From Hydrogenothermaceae bacterium (GTDB lineage: Bacteria; Aquificota; Aquificia; Aquificales; Hydrogenothermaceae): a stretch of DNA of 64,000 nt. The position numbers and the translations under genes were made by a program. A model generated the notes under the pieces. That model saw only the letters and a program-made list of their open reading frames with translations, was not told the DNA's origin and made no database searches. This document shows positions 27,170 through 34,447 of the stretch, piece after piece. Within the stretch, counting starts at the first letter, position 1, and every line of letters begins with the position of its first letter. Where the stretch lies: contig WFXI01000320.1 in NCBI GenBank assembly GCA_015490675.1, forward strand, positions 1 through 64,000, in the 5' to 3' direction.

Positions 27170-27343
27170 ATGAAAAAGAAAAATTTGAAAAAAATAAAAG
27201 AAAAGCTTGAAAAATACAACCCAAGAGTAGAAGTTGCTAAAAGCATTGGATTTAACATGCTAAAAGATAAAAGGACAAAAATTATCCCTGATAAAACTAA
27301 ATACAGCAAAAAAGATAGGAAGAAAAATAAAATGAAATTTTAA
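27170..27343 (+). CDS. 57-residue Lys-rich miniprotein
   Basis: ATG 7 bases after AAAGGAG opens a 57-codon frame. The product is about 40 percent Lys/Arg, with a basic N-terminal helix and a basic C terminus; it is likely to bind nucleic acid. It follows the 61-residue gene by 12 bases. No family recognised. Confidence 0.55.
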   Translation: MKKKNLKKIKEKLEKYNPRVEVAKSIGFNMLKDKRTKIIPDKTKYSKKDRKKNKMKF

Positions 27344-27492
27344 CGCCCCCTCGCAAGATTCAGGGACATCTTTTTTTCAAATTTTCCGTTCTACCGTGCT
27401 GACCTCCGAGAAAAGGTTTAAAAGTTTTAGAAATTAAAAGTTTAAATTTTTGAGAGCGGCTTTCGCCGCTCCAGTTAAAAAATAAAGGAGGA
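27344..27492 (+). promoter_or_regulatory. Hairpin leader copy 4 with extended upstream block
   Basis: Starts with CCCCCTCGCAAGA, ACATCTTT and TGCTGACCTCC blocks shared with the leader at 34081-34228. Then AAAAGTTTTAGAAATTAAAAG (two GTT boxes 16 apart), TTGAGA, hairpin GAGCGGC-tttc-GCCGCTC (27454-27471), CAGTTAAAAAAT and GGAGG (27487-27491) before the ATG at 27498. CCTCC at 27403 could pair with that GGAGG. Confidence 0.6.
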
Positions 27493-27497
27493 TAAGC

Positions 27498-27851
27498 ATG
27501 GTAAACATCGAAAGATTTTTACAAGAAAAACAGACGGTAGAAAAAATTCTAGAAGAATTAGGTAAACTTTGTAATTTACCTAATTATGGAATGCTAGCAG
27601 GCGGTAGCGTAGCTAATACTATACTTTCGATGATAGACAAGAAGAAATACCCTATCAATGACATTGATATTTTCTGCGATAATCTTGAAAAAGCATTTTC
27701 AAATGACTTTATAAAACAGTGCAAAAGCAATAACATAAACGTAACAAGAGAAACAGGAATATTTGCTTTTGGACACAGTCACTACCACGAAATTAGATTA
27801 GAACCAGGATACGGATATGCTATAAAAAAGTATTGGAAAATGGCCTTATAA
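27498..27851 (+). CDS. Nucleotidyltransferase-like N-terminal part (zero frame)
   Basis: A 117-residue product with a nucleotidyltransferase-fold signature: MLAGGSVANTILS (GGS helix, about residues 32-44) and INDIDIFCDN (paired Asp, about 53-62). The frame stops just after the slippery sequence A AAA AAG at 27824-27830, and the -1 frame carries straight on into the 463-codon reading frame below. The catalytic half would therefore be made alone or fused to the C-terminal part. A simple one-base indel in the A6 tract is the alternative. It has its own hairpin leader. Confidence 0.65.
   Translation: MVNIERFLQEKQTVEKILEELGKLCNLPNYGMLAGGSVANTILSMIDKKKYPINDIDIFCDNLEKAFSNDFIKQCKSNNINVTRETGIFAFGHSHYHEIRLEPGYGYAIKKYWKMAL
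27824..27830 (+). other. Candidate -1 ribosomal frameshift site
   Basis: Heptamer A AAA AAG in the zero frame of the upstream gene (codons AAA 27825-27827 and AAG 27828-27830), the same slippery sequence and phase as bacterial dnaX. After a -1 slip reading continues GTA TTG GAA AAT GGC into the downstream frame with no stop. A GGATACGGA purine stretch lies 7-15 bases upstream; no strong downstream stem is obvious. Confidence 0.45.
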
Positions 27852-29224
27852 ACATTATAGAAATTGACCCTTATTACTCTATTACTGAAGATAAAGATAA
27901 AAAATGTCAAAGTATTATTAATTCCTTTGACATCAATCAGACCCAAGTATGCATAGATTTAGAAACTAAAAAACTATACTATACACAGGAATTTATAGAA
28001 TTCCTTAAAACAAGACAGTTAAAAATAGTTTTCCATTCAACGCCTCTTCAAAGTTTTATAAGAATCCTCAAGAAAAAAGAAGAACTTAATGCTTTTGTAG
28101 ATTTAGAAAGAGAACTTGAAAAAGTAAGAATATTACTCACTTACTCAATTTTGAATGATGATAATGGAATAAACAGAAGAATTAATAAAAATACTAAAGT
28201 ATTTAAAGCATATAAGGAAAGATACAAAAACATCATAGATAAACATTTTGAATTAAAATCTTCAATAGATAATTCCGAGTCGTTTGAAATATATCCAAAA
28301 AGATTAAACAACTTTAATAAAATTACAGAAATACCACCTGTATATTTACCAAATTTAACACCAATCTTAAATAAAATACTTTACGGAAATAAATCTGAGA
28401 GCGAATTTATAGGAAACATTTTGATAACTGAATATCTTAAATACACAATAATTACAAACCCTGCCGAAAACATACAAAAGCATATAAATGTAAATAAAAT
28501 ACTTGAAATAGATAGAATATTAAACAATTTCTTCTATGATGTTAACTTTAGCAAAAACATTATAGCTACCCTCTGTATAAACTATAACTTCTCAATTTAC
28601 AACATAATAGAAATTACAGAAGAGATTAAAAAAGCACAAAAAGAATATTTATCAGCCTTATATAAAAATGTTAAAGAAAATGTTATCACTTATTTAAAAG
28701 ACATTATGGAAAATAACATAAAAGAAAATCCTGACATTATTAAAAGAAATTTGCTAAATATTATTAAAAACCAAGAAATTGAAGATACACAGATAAAACA
28801 GCCTGAAGATTTAAAAGATTTTCCTTTTAAAAACTATGTTAAGGAAATCACTTCCAGTTTTCAGCTTAATAAAACTGCTAATGAATTTAGAAATTGCTTA
28901 AACTCATACTATAACACAATTAAAGAGAGAAAAAGTCTAATATTTGTAATTGAAACCGAAGAAGAAAAAACAATTGCAGAAATCAAAGTTAATTGTGCAA
29001 AAATTTCAGACTCTAAGTTTGAAACTTATTCCCTATATCAACATAAAGGTAAAAATAATAGACAGCCTGAAAGTAAGAAAAATGAATTTATTCTCTTCCT
29101 GCTTTGTGCATATCTAAATGAAAAAGAGTATAAAAACATCATAAATAATATAGACATTAACAACACAAAAAACATACAAATAGAAAATCAGGATTCAGAA
29201 AATAACCCCCTTGTGCCTTTTTAA
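27833..29224 (+). CDS. C-terminal part of nucleotidyltransferase-like protein (-1 frame)
   Basis: A 463-codon frame, open from about 27830 and lacking a good start: the nearest is TTG at 27833 with no ribosome site. The beginning (ENGLINIIEID, then NSFDINQTQVCID) reads as direct continuation of the nucleotidyltransferase-like upstream part, so the real product is probably a fusion of about 570 residues. The rest is helical and basic. The last residues, ENNPLVPF, resemble an SSB-type tip. Function unknown; RNA or DNA end modification is possible. Confidence 0.6.
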   Translation: MENGLINIIEIDPYYSITEDKDKKCQSIINSFDINQTQVCIDLETKKLYYTQEFIEFLKTRQLKIVFHSTPLQSFIRILKKKEELNAFVDLERELEKVRILLTYSILNDDNGINRRINKNTKVFKAYKERYKNIIDKHFELKSSIDNSESFEIYPKRLNNFNKITEIPPVYLPNLTPILNKILYGNKSESEFIGNILITEYLKYTIITNPAENIQKHINVNKILEIDRILNNFFYDVNFSKNIIATLCINYNFSIYNIIEITEEIKKAQKEYLSALYKNVKENVITYLKDIMENNIKENPDIIKRNLLNIIKNQEIEDTQIKQPEDLKDFPFKNYVKEITSSFQLNKTANEFRNCLNSYYNTIKERKSLIFVIETEEEKTIAEIKVNCAKISDSKFETYSLYQHKGKNNRQPESKKNEFILFLLCAYLNEKEYKNIINNIDINNTKNIQIENQDSENNPLVPF

Positions 29225-29278
29225 AAAAAGTTAAATTTTTGAGAGGACATAAATGCCCTCCAGTAAAAAAGGAGGAGG
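29224..29278 (+). promoter_or_regulatory. Hairpin leader copy 5
   Basis: AAAAAAAGTTAAATTTTTGAG overlapping the previous stop, hairpin GAGGaCAT-aa-ATGcCCTC (29243-29260, one A-C mismatch), CAGTAAAAAA, then GGAGGAGG. The first ATG behind it, at 29283, opens only a two-codon frame. Confidence 0.55.
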
Positions 29279-29282
29279 AAAA

Positions 29283-29291
29283 ATGTTTTAA
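29283..29291 (+). other. Two-codon frame ATG-TTT-TAA after leader copy 5
   Basis: The ATG at the correct distance from GGAGGAGG is followed at once by TTT TAA. In the -1 frame the sequence is open from 29288 to the stop of the gene at 29402 (38 extra codons). Either one T is missing from a T5 tract and the gene is broken at its start, or this is a minimal leader peptide and translation begins at 29402. Confidence 0.5.
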
Positions 29292-29401
29292 AGAGAGTTA
29301 AAGAGTTTTCAGAACCCGAAGCTTTTGAAGGAGCAAAAATAGCAGATGAGGATTTAAAAAGATTAAACGACATCAATTTTCAAAAAAAAGAGGTAAATAC
29401 C

Positions 29402-29830
29402 ATGGAACACAAAAACTTGATCTCAAAATTATTTTCTCATTTGAACTACGTCAGACACAAGGAATACCCAACAACTAGTCTATCCAAAAGCATACACGCC
29501 TTTATTTTAATAAAAGACGAATTAATAAAAGACGAATCAAAAACTTATAGAAGTTTTAATATCCTAAAATACAAAGGCAAAATAGTAGTGATCCATTATA
29601 AAAATGGAAATAAAAAATCCCACCGCCTGTACTTAGAAGCAAAAGAATATCTCAATAAGAATAAGATACCTTTTGAGGAAATAACTATCCTTTCCCCTCT
29701 AAGTCTTGTAGAAAAAATCTACGAACAGACTTATTCAAAATCTGGAGTAGTTGAAAAACCTATTCTTCCCAAAAAAGACACTTTAGACATCTTTATGCAA
29801 ATATACGGCTTTGCAAATAAAAAAAGTTAA
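29402..29830 (+). CDS. Hypothetical protein (start possibly displaced)
   Basis: A 142-residue soluble basic protein of unknown family. ATG at 29402 has AGAGGT 8 bases upstream and is accepted here, but the same frame is open back to 29288, giving a possible N-terminal extension with an acidic segment (SEPEAFEGAKIADED) that is cut off from the leader's own ATG by a frame change. Directly followed by the RNase H gene (11-base gap), so both are probably expressed from leader copy 5. Confidence 0.6.
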   Translation: MEHKNLISKLFSHLNYVRHKEYPTTSLSKSIHAFILIKDELIKDESKTYRSFNILKYKGKIVVIHYKNGNKKSHRLYLEAKEYLNKNKIPFEEITILSPLSLVEKIYEQTYSKSGVVEKPILPKKDTLDIFMQIYGFANKKS

Positions 29831-29841
29831 GGAGGAAAAAG

Positions 29842-30258
29842 ATGATAAGAATTTATTTTGATGGAGCTGCATCAAATAACCAATCTGAAAATAGAATTGC
29901 AGGAATAGGAGTAGTGGTGGAAAAGGAAAATGAAAGCGGTATTTATGAAAAAGTTTATGAGTTTTATAAAAATATAGGAAATAAAACTAATAACGAAGCT
30001 GAATGGCTTGCACTTATAAAGGCACTAAAACTGGTAAAGAAAACACAACATAAATACAAAAAATTTGAAATATTAGGAGATTCCAATCTTGTAGTTAACC
30101 AATTTAATGGAGATTGGAAAATTAAAGATGAAAAATTAAAAAACTTATACCTAATTGCTAAAAACCTATCTGATGATATAAATGCTGAAATTGAAGTTAA
30201 ATGGATAAAAAGAGAAAAAAATAAAGCAGATAAATTAGCAAAAAAAGCAGCTAAATAA
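29842..30258 (+). CDS. rnhA: Ribonuclease HI-like
   Basis: A 138-residue RNase H fold protein with all four acidic catalytic positions: D7 (IYFDGAA), E52 (TNNEAEW), D80 (ILGDSN) and D130 (KNKADKLAKK). It lacks the basic protrusion of Escherichia coli RNase HI and resembles the shorter RNase HI of archaea and some thermophiles. It would remove RNA from RNA-DNA hybrids, for instance primers or R-loops on this element. Good AAGGAGG site 7 bases before the ATG. Confidence 0.9.
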   Translation: MIRIYFDGAASNNQSENRIAGIGVVVEKENESGIYEKVYEFYKNIGNKTNNEAEWLALIKALKLVKKTQHKYKKFEILGDSNLVVNQFNGDWKIKDEKLKNLYLIAKNLSDDINAEIEVKWIKREKNKADKLAKKAAK

Positions 30259-30265
30259 ACTTTTT

Positions 30266-30769
30266 TTATTTAATATATCTACTTAAATAATCCACCATAT
30301 TCTTCCACCCACACACCACTGTAAAACTATCAAAATGCTTTACACTCCCTTTTGCATTAGGTAGCCAGATTATTAGATTGTTTGCATATTTTTTTTGTCT
30401 TTCAAAACTTCTTAAGTTTTGAGCGGTGAATATTCTTTTGTCTATCTTTCTGTAAGCCTTTACATCAACTGCTATCCCTAAATCTTTTACATAAATATCT
30501 ATGTCCCCACCATCTCTTAGCTTCTTTCTAAACTCTAACTTATAAGGAACTTGATTTTTTAAATATTTATAAGCTTTTTTCTCTAAAGATAATCCATACT
30601 TCCTTTTTGATAAATTCTTTTTTGCTAAAACAAATCCAAGAACTGAAAATCCTATTAAAAATATGCTTCCTAAATAATATCCCTCTTTTAATCCATACAG
30701 CCCAAATAGAAGTAAAATTGCTACTCCTAAATAAGTTAGAAAAACTTCTTTTATAAACCAAAACGGCAT
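30266..30769 (-). CDS. Membrane-anchored PD-(D/E)XK nuclease-like protein
   Basis: A 167-residue protein with two N-terminal membrane helices (about residues 8-26 and 31-49) and a cytoplasmic domain with a nuclease-like signature: GGDIDIYV (D89, D91) and VDVKAYR (D102, K104). Such layout occurs in NERD or Mrr-type restriction proteins. Single minus-strand gene in a plus-strand block, convergent with rnhA (7-base gap). It could cut incoming DNA at the membrane or act in DNA uptake or exclusion; activity unproven. Confidence 0.65.
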   Translation of the reverse strand: MPFWFIKEVFLTYLGVAILLLFGLYGLKEGYYLGSIFLIGFSVLGFVLAKKNLSKRKYGLSLEKKAYKYLKNQVPYKLEFRKKLRDGGDIDIYVKDLGIAVDVKAYRKIDKRIFTAQNLRSFERQKKYANNLIIWLPNAKGSVKHFDSFTVVCGWKNMVDYLSRYIK

Positions 30770-30861
30770 TACCTTCCCCTTAGTTTTTACTATTTGCCTT
30801 TTATTGCTTTTATTGTAATTAACTTTTTTTGATAGTCAATTTCATTTAGACCATAAACCCA

Positions 30862-30961
30862 ACAGCTGACCTCCAAAAAATTACTCTACATAAAAAAGTA
30901 AAAAAATAAAAAGTTAAGTTTGTGAGAGAGCTATAGCTCTCCAGTAAGAAAAATTTGGAGG
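30862..30961 (+). promoter_or_regulatory. Hairpin leader copy 6 with SD-complementary block
   Basis: AGCTGACCTCCAAA at the 5' end; CCTCCAAA (30870-30877) is fully complementary to TTTGGAGG (30954-30961), the ribosome site of the next gene. Between them are GTT-type boxes 15 bases apart, TGTGAG, hairpin GAGAGC-tata-GCTCTC (30926-30941) and CAGTAAGAAA. Confidence 0.6.
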
Positions 30962-30966
30962 AAAAA

Positions 30967-31935
30967 ATGAGTAAAAAAGAAATATTATTAAAGATAGAAA
31001 AAATATTAAATGAAAAAATCTTCCTTGTAGGAGGCGCAGTAAGAGACCTTCTACTTGGAAGAAAACCAAATGACATAGATATAGTATCTTCTGTTGTTCC
31101 TGAGGATGCTATAAGTAGGTTAGAAAAGCATTTCAAAGTAGTCCCTACAGGAATAGACCACGGAACTATCACAATTATAGACATAGAATCTGGTTTTTCT
31201 GTCGAACATACTACTTTTAGAAAGGATATAAAAACAAATGGAAGAAAAGCTATAGTTAAGTTTACAGATGACATTGTAGAAGATTTAAAAAGAAGAGATT
31301 TCACAATAAACTCAATGGCTCTTTCTCTAGACGGAAAATTAATAGATCCTTTTGGCGGTAGAAAAGATATTGCTAACAAGATAATAAGAACTACTGGAAA
31401 TCCTGAAGAAAGATTTAAAGAAGACTATTTAAGAATATTAAGAGGTTGCAGGTTTTCCGTTAAATATGGATTTGATATAGATGAAAATACCAAAATCGCT
31501 ATGAAAAGACTTTCTCACAAAGTTGAAGATAATATACCACCTGAAAGAATTAGAAGTGAGTTTCTAAAATCTAATAATGCATTCTTCGCAGGTTGGATGA
31601 GTGTTCTTAGAATATGGAAAGACATTTCTAAAAATTGGTTTTACATTAAAAAACCTGAAAATCTCCTTGTTGAACTTGCAATCCATAGTGACGAAAAGGA
31701 TTTAGATAAATACAGATTTACTAAAAAGGAAAAGAAACTGACAAGTCTTTTCAAACATGCAGTAAATGGAAACTGGAAAGCTATCTACTCTGCAAGAAAT
31801 CAACCTGACTTGATTTCAAGCCTTAAAAAACTTCTTAAAAAATACTCTGATATAGACATAAAAAAAGTTGATGAAGCAGTTAGCATTAAACCAGAATCTA
31901 AAGACTCTTTAGTAAATGCTTTAAACAATCTTTAA
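30967..31935 (+). CDS. CCA-adding / poly(A) polymerase family nucleotidyltransferase
   Basis: A 322-residue class II tRNA nucleotidyltransferase. Head-domain motif LVGGAVRDLLLG (GGAVRD 22-27) with catalytic NDIDI (D36, D38), the RRDFTINSMAL neck motif, and PEERFKEDYLRILRGCRFS. It would add CC, A or CCA to tRNA 3' ends, or act on other RNA ends. It is short for a full CCA enzyme, and some bacteria divide CC- and A-adding between two proteins. ATG at 30967 follows GGAGG; an in-frame TTG at 30955 overlaps that site. A tRNA-repair enzyme on a plasmid could counter tRNA-cutting defences (inference). Confidence 0.85.
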   Translation: MSKKEILLKIEKILNEKIFLVGGAVRDLLLGRKPNDIDIVSSVVPEDAISRLEKHFKVVPTGIDHGTITIIDIESGFSVEHTTFRKDIKTNGRKAIVKFTDDIVEDLKRRDFTINSMALSLDGKLIDPFGGRKDIANKIIRTTGNPEERFKEDYLRILRGCRFSVKYGFDIDENTKIAMKRLSHKVEDNIPPERIRSEFLKSNNAFFAGWMSVLRIWKDISKNWFYIKKPENLLVELAIHSDEKDLDKYRFTKKEKKLTSLFKHAVNGNWKAIYSARNQPDLISSLKKLLKKYSDIDIKKVDEAVSIKPESKDSLVNALNNL

Positions 31936-31948
31936 AAGGAGGAGTAAA

Positions 31949-32026
31949 GTGCTTCTTTTAAAAATTAAAGCAATTCTTATCATCTTTACAATTATGGGAA
32001 TGATAGCAGCATTTTTTAACATCTAA
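31949..32026 (+). CDS. 25-residue membrane miniprotein
   Basis: GTG at 31949, 4 bases after AAAGGAGGAG, opens 25 codons with one hydrophobic helix (AILIIFTIMGMIAAFF). It lies 13 bases after the nucleotidyltransferase gene and before leader copy 7. The strong ribosome site is the only support for translation. Confidence 0.45.
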   Translation: MLLLKIKAILIIFTIMGMIAAFFNI

Positions 32027-32058
32027 TCATCTAGAAAAAATAAACCTATTTTGTTTCT

Positions 32059-32168
32059 TTGCAAATTTTACATCTTTCTCTACCAACCTCCTATGGTTTT
32101 TAAAAGTTAAAAAATTAAAAGTTTTTATTTGTGAGGGGACTTCGTCCCCAAATTTTAAAAATAGGAGG
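32059..32168 (+). promoter_or_regulatory. Hairpin leader copy 7 with SD-complementary block
   Basis: TTGCAAA...ACATCTTT block as in copy 4, then CCTCCTAT (32087-32094), fully complementary to ATAGGAGG (32161-32168), the next ribosome site. GTT boxes 15 bases apart, TGTGAG, hairpin GGGGAC-ttc-GTCCCC (32135-32149), then A-rich spacer. Confidence 0.62.
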
Positions 32169-32178
32169 AAGAGAAAGA

Positions 32179-34083
32179 ATGATAAAAAAAGAAATACAAA
32201 AAGAAATAGAAAAAATATTAGAAAATAAAATAGAAGTTCCTTTCTTTAGAGAGGGGAACTTCGTTAAATTTAAAATGCCTGCGGGGATGGAAAGACCACA
32301 GGTTTTTATTAATGGCATACCATTTAGGTATAAAAGCCTCAATGGTATGTGCTACATTGAGGTTGAAGAGGGACTTCTGCCTAAAAAAGTGGAAGTCTCT
32401 GAAAACATAGAAATCTGGAGAATTTTAGAGGAGTTTTCTCCTGAAGGCTCTCCAGAGGAAATACTTAAAAAAGAAAAAATTGAAGATACAGTTCCAAGCT
32501 GTGTCCTTGAAGATAAATATCAAGTAGAGGCAGTAAAAACTGCCTATCAAAACAACTTCTCATTAATCTTTGGCCCTCCAGGAAGCGGGAAGACTACGGT
32601 TATTTCAGAAATTCTCAAAACAATTCAAGATGAAGGAAGAATTGCTATTGTGTCCTTATCTAATCTTGCAGTTGATAATGTTTTAGACAGGTTGCCTGAA
32701 GAATTTAGGGAATTCACTGTTAGGGTTGGAAATCCATCTCTTGATACTGCCAAAGAAATGTCTCTTTCTAAACAGGTAAAAGAAGAAAGAAAAGAGTTAA
32801 GAAAGAAATACCTGAAAACGCTTGCATACGAAATTGCAAGCTCAAAACTGGATTATTTTGTTGACCTTATCAAAGAAAAAGAAATAGAAATAAAAACTAT
32901 AGAAGAAGAAATAAAATCTCTAACTTCCTCTGAAACTGACTATAAGGTTAAAGAGGAAGAAGAGAAATTAAGAAGATATGAAGTTCAAAAACAACTTCTT
33001 GAGAAAGAACTAAACAGCCTTTCTTTTATAAACTTTAAAAAGAAAAAGAAACTTCAAGCTGAAATAGAGAAAAAAGAAATTGAAATTGAAAATCAAAAAA
33101 AGTATTTAACTCTTCTTGTAGAAAAGTCCAATCTTGAAAAGGAAAGGTTCAAGGAAACTAAAGAAGAAATGTATAAAATTCTTATAGATAGAAAAGTAGC
33201 TGTAAATAATGAACTTTCAAAAGTAAAAGCTAAATATGAAAAATACAAGGCTAAAGCAGAAAAATACAAAACTGATGATACTGCTGAAATACTCAAAGAA
33301 AAGATGGATAACTTAAGAGAAATAGAAAGGTCCTTAGTTTATAAAGCAAAAATAATTGGAACTACTCTCCATACATTCTTTTTCAGATTTAGAAGATTTT
33401 ACTTTGATACTATCATCGTTGACGAGGTATCGCAGGTTCCTTATCCATTCATCACAGTTCTCAGAAACTTCTGCAAAAGGCTTGTTCTTCTTGGAGACCC
33501 TCATCAGCTTTCTCCTGTAACTAAATCTGGTATTCCAAGCATATTTGGATTCATAAAGCCTGATGTTGTTCTTAGAAATGTTAGAAGGTATCCATCTGAA
33601 ATTGGAAGAATAGTTAACACACTTTCCGGAGAAAAGCTAAATTGCGTAAAAACAGGTGGAAGTGTTGAATGGATTGATGTAAAAGGACAGGTTAAAAGAG
33701 AAAAAGGAAAAATTTATAACCCATCACATATAAAAGAAATAAAAAAATTGGTTGAAAAAGATAAAGACAAAGACATAGCAGTAGTAACTCCTTATAGATA
33801 CCAGGCTTACCTGCTTAGAAAGAAAGGAATTGAATCTGGAACTATTCACTCATTTCAAGGTCAGGAAAGAGATGAAATCATAATAGATTTGACTGATGCA
33901 GATTCAAAATTTATAAACAAGAACATGCTAATAGTTGCACTATCAAGAGCTAAAGAAAAAGTGGTAATAATTGGAGATTTAGAAAAGGCTTTAAACAGTA
34001 AAAATAAAGTTGTAAGAGAATTTGCAACTCTTTACAAAAAGGAGTTCATAGATAAAAAACCCAAATTAAAGGTTGTTTCTTAA
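32179..34083 (+). CDS. SF1 helicase (UPF1/IGHMBP2-like)
   Basis: A 634-residue superfamily 1B helicase. An N-terminal beta domain (about residues 20-100), Walker A IFGPPGSGKTT at about 130-140, a long coiled-coil insertion (about 215-365), Walker B IIVDEVSQ, motif III LLGDPHQLSP, motif V TIHSFQGQERDEI and motif VI LIVALSRAKEKV. The family moves 5' to 3' on ssDNA or RNA. ATG at 32179 is chosen because ATAGGAGG ends 10 bases upstream; the in-frame GTG at 32131 lies inside the leader hairpin. Encoded close to SSB and RNase H homologues, probably for element DNA processing. Confidence 0.9.
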   Translation: MIKKEIQKEIEKILENKIEVPFFREGNFVKFKMPAGMERPQVFINGIPFRYKSLNGMCYIEVEEGLLPKKVEVSENIEIWRILEEFSPEGSPEEILKKEKIEDTVPSCVLEDKYQVEAVKTAYQNNFSLIFGPPGSGKTTVISEILKTIQDEGRIAIVSLSNLAVDNVLDRLPEEFREFTVRVGNPSLDTAKEMSLSKQVKEERKELRKKYLKTLAYEIASSKLDYFVDLIKEKEIEIKTIEEEIKSLTSSETDYKVKEEEEKLRRYEVQKQLLEKELNSLSFINFKKKKKLQAEIEKKEIEIENQKKYLTLLVEKSNLEKERFKETKEEMYKILIDRKVAVNNELSKVKAKYEKYKAKAEKYKTDDTAEILKEKMDNLREIERSLVYKAKIIGTTLHTFFFRFRRFYFDTIIVDEVSQVPYPFITVLRNFCKRLVLLGDPHQLSPVTKSGIPSIFGFIKPDVVLRNVRRYPSEIGRIVNTLSGEKLNCVKTGGSVEWIDVKGQVKREKGKIYNPSHIKEIKKLVEKDKDKDIAVVTPYRYQAYLLRKKGIESGTIHSFQGQERDEIIIDLTDADSKFINKNMLIVALSRAKEKVVIIGDLEKALNSKNKVVREFATLYKKEFIDKKPKLKVVS

Positions 34084-34226
34084 ACCCCCCTCGCAAGAGT
34101 TAAAGACATCTTTACTTTCAACTTCAATTTTTCTCTGCTGACATCGTTTTTAAAAGTTTAGAAATAAAAAGTTTTGATTAGTGAGAAGGCTTAAAAGCCT
34201 TCAAGTAAAAAAATAAAAGGAGGAAA
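34084..34226 (+). promoter_or_regulatory. Hairpin leader copy 8 with extended upstream block
   Basis: CCCCTCGCAAGAG, GACATCTTT, TGCTGACATC blocks shared with copy 4. Then AAAAGTTTAGAAATAAAAAG (GTT boxes 15 apart), AGTGAG, hairpin GAAGGCTT-aa-AAGCCTTC (34185-34202), CAAGTAAAAAAAT and AGGAGG before the ATG at 34229. The CCTCC of copies 4, 6 and 7 is CATC here. Confidence 0.6.
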
Positions 34227-34228
34227 AA

Positions 34229-34372
34229 ATGAAAAAAATAATAGTTTTTATAATAGCAATTTTGTCTTTTTACCTTTCAATTGGAAAGGATATAGTTGAT
34301 AATCTATCAAAAATTTCTAACAATCACAACACCCAAATCCAAGAAGTAGCAGTCCAAATATTTGATTATTAA
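34229..34372 (+). CDS. 47-residue membrane/secreted miniprotein
   Basis: ATG 6 bases after AAAGGAGG opens 47 codons: short basic start (MKK), a hydrophobic helix (IIVFIIAILSFYLSI) and a polar tail. Could be a signal-anchored peptide. The full hairpin leader in front supports expression. No family recognised. Confidence 0.58.
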   Translation: MKKIIVFIIAILSFYLSIGKDIVDNLSKISNNHNTQIQEVAVQIFDY

Positions 34373-34431
34373 AAAAATTAAGGAAATAAAAAGTTTTGAT
34401 TAGTGAGGGAGTTTATCAGCTCCCGGATAAA
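34373..34431 (+). promoter_or_regulatory. Hairpin leader copy 9
   Basis: AATTAAGGAAATAAAAAG then TTTTGATTAGTGAG, hairpin GGGAGT-ttatca-GCTCCC (34407-34424, one U-G pair) and GGATAAAAAAAG. No start codon follows closely, so it acts as part of the long SSB leader. Confidence 0.55.
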
Positions 34432-34447
34432 AAAAGAATAAGAAAAA

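Noticed and set aside
27344..27380. Intrinsic terminator after the 57-residue gene (CCCT...AGGG then T-run)
   Set aside because: The stem is only four base pairs with a 12-base loop and is not kept in the homologous block at 34084.
30846..31379. Long open frame on the minus strand opposite the tRNA nucleotidyltransferase gene
   Set aside because: It is an antisense shadow of a gene with clear motifs, has Ser/Phe-rich non-natural composition and no ribosome site.
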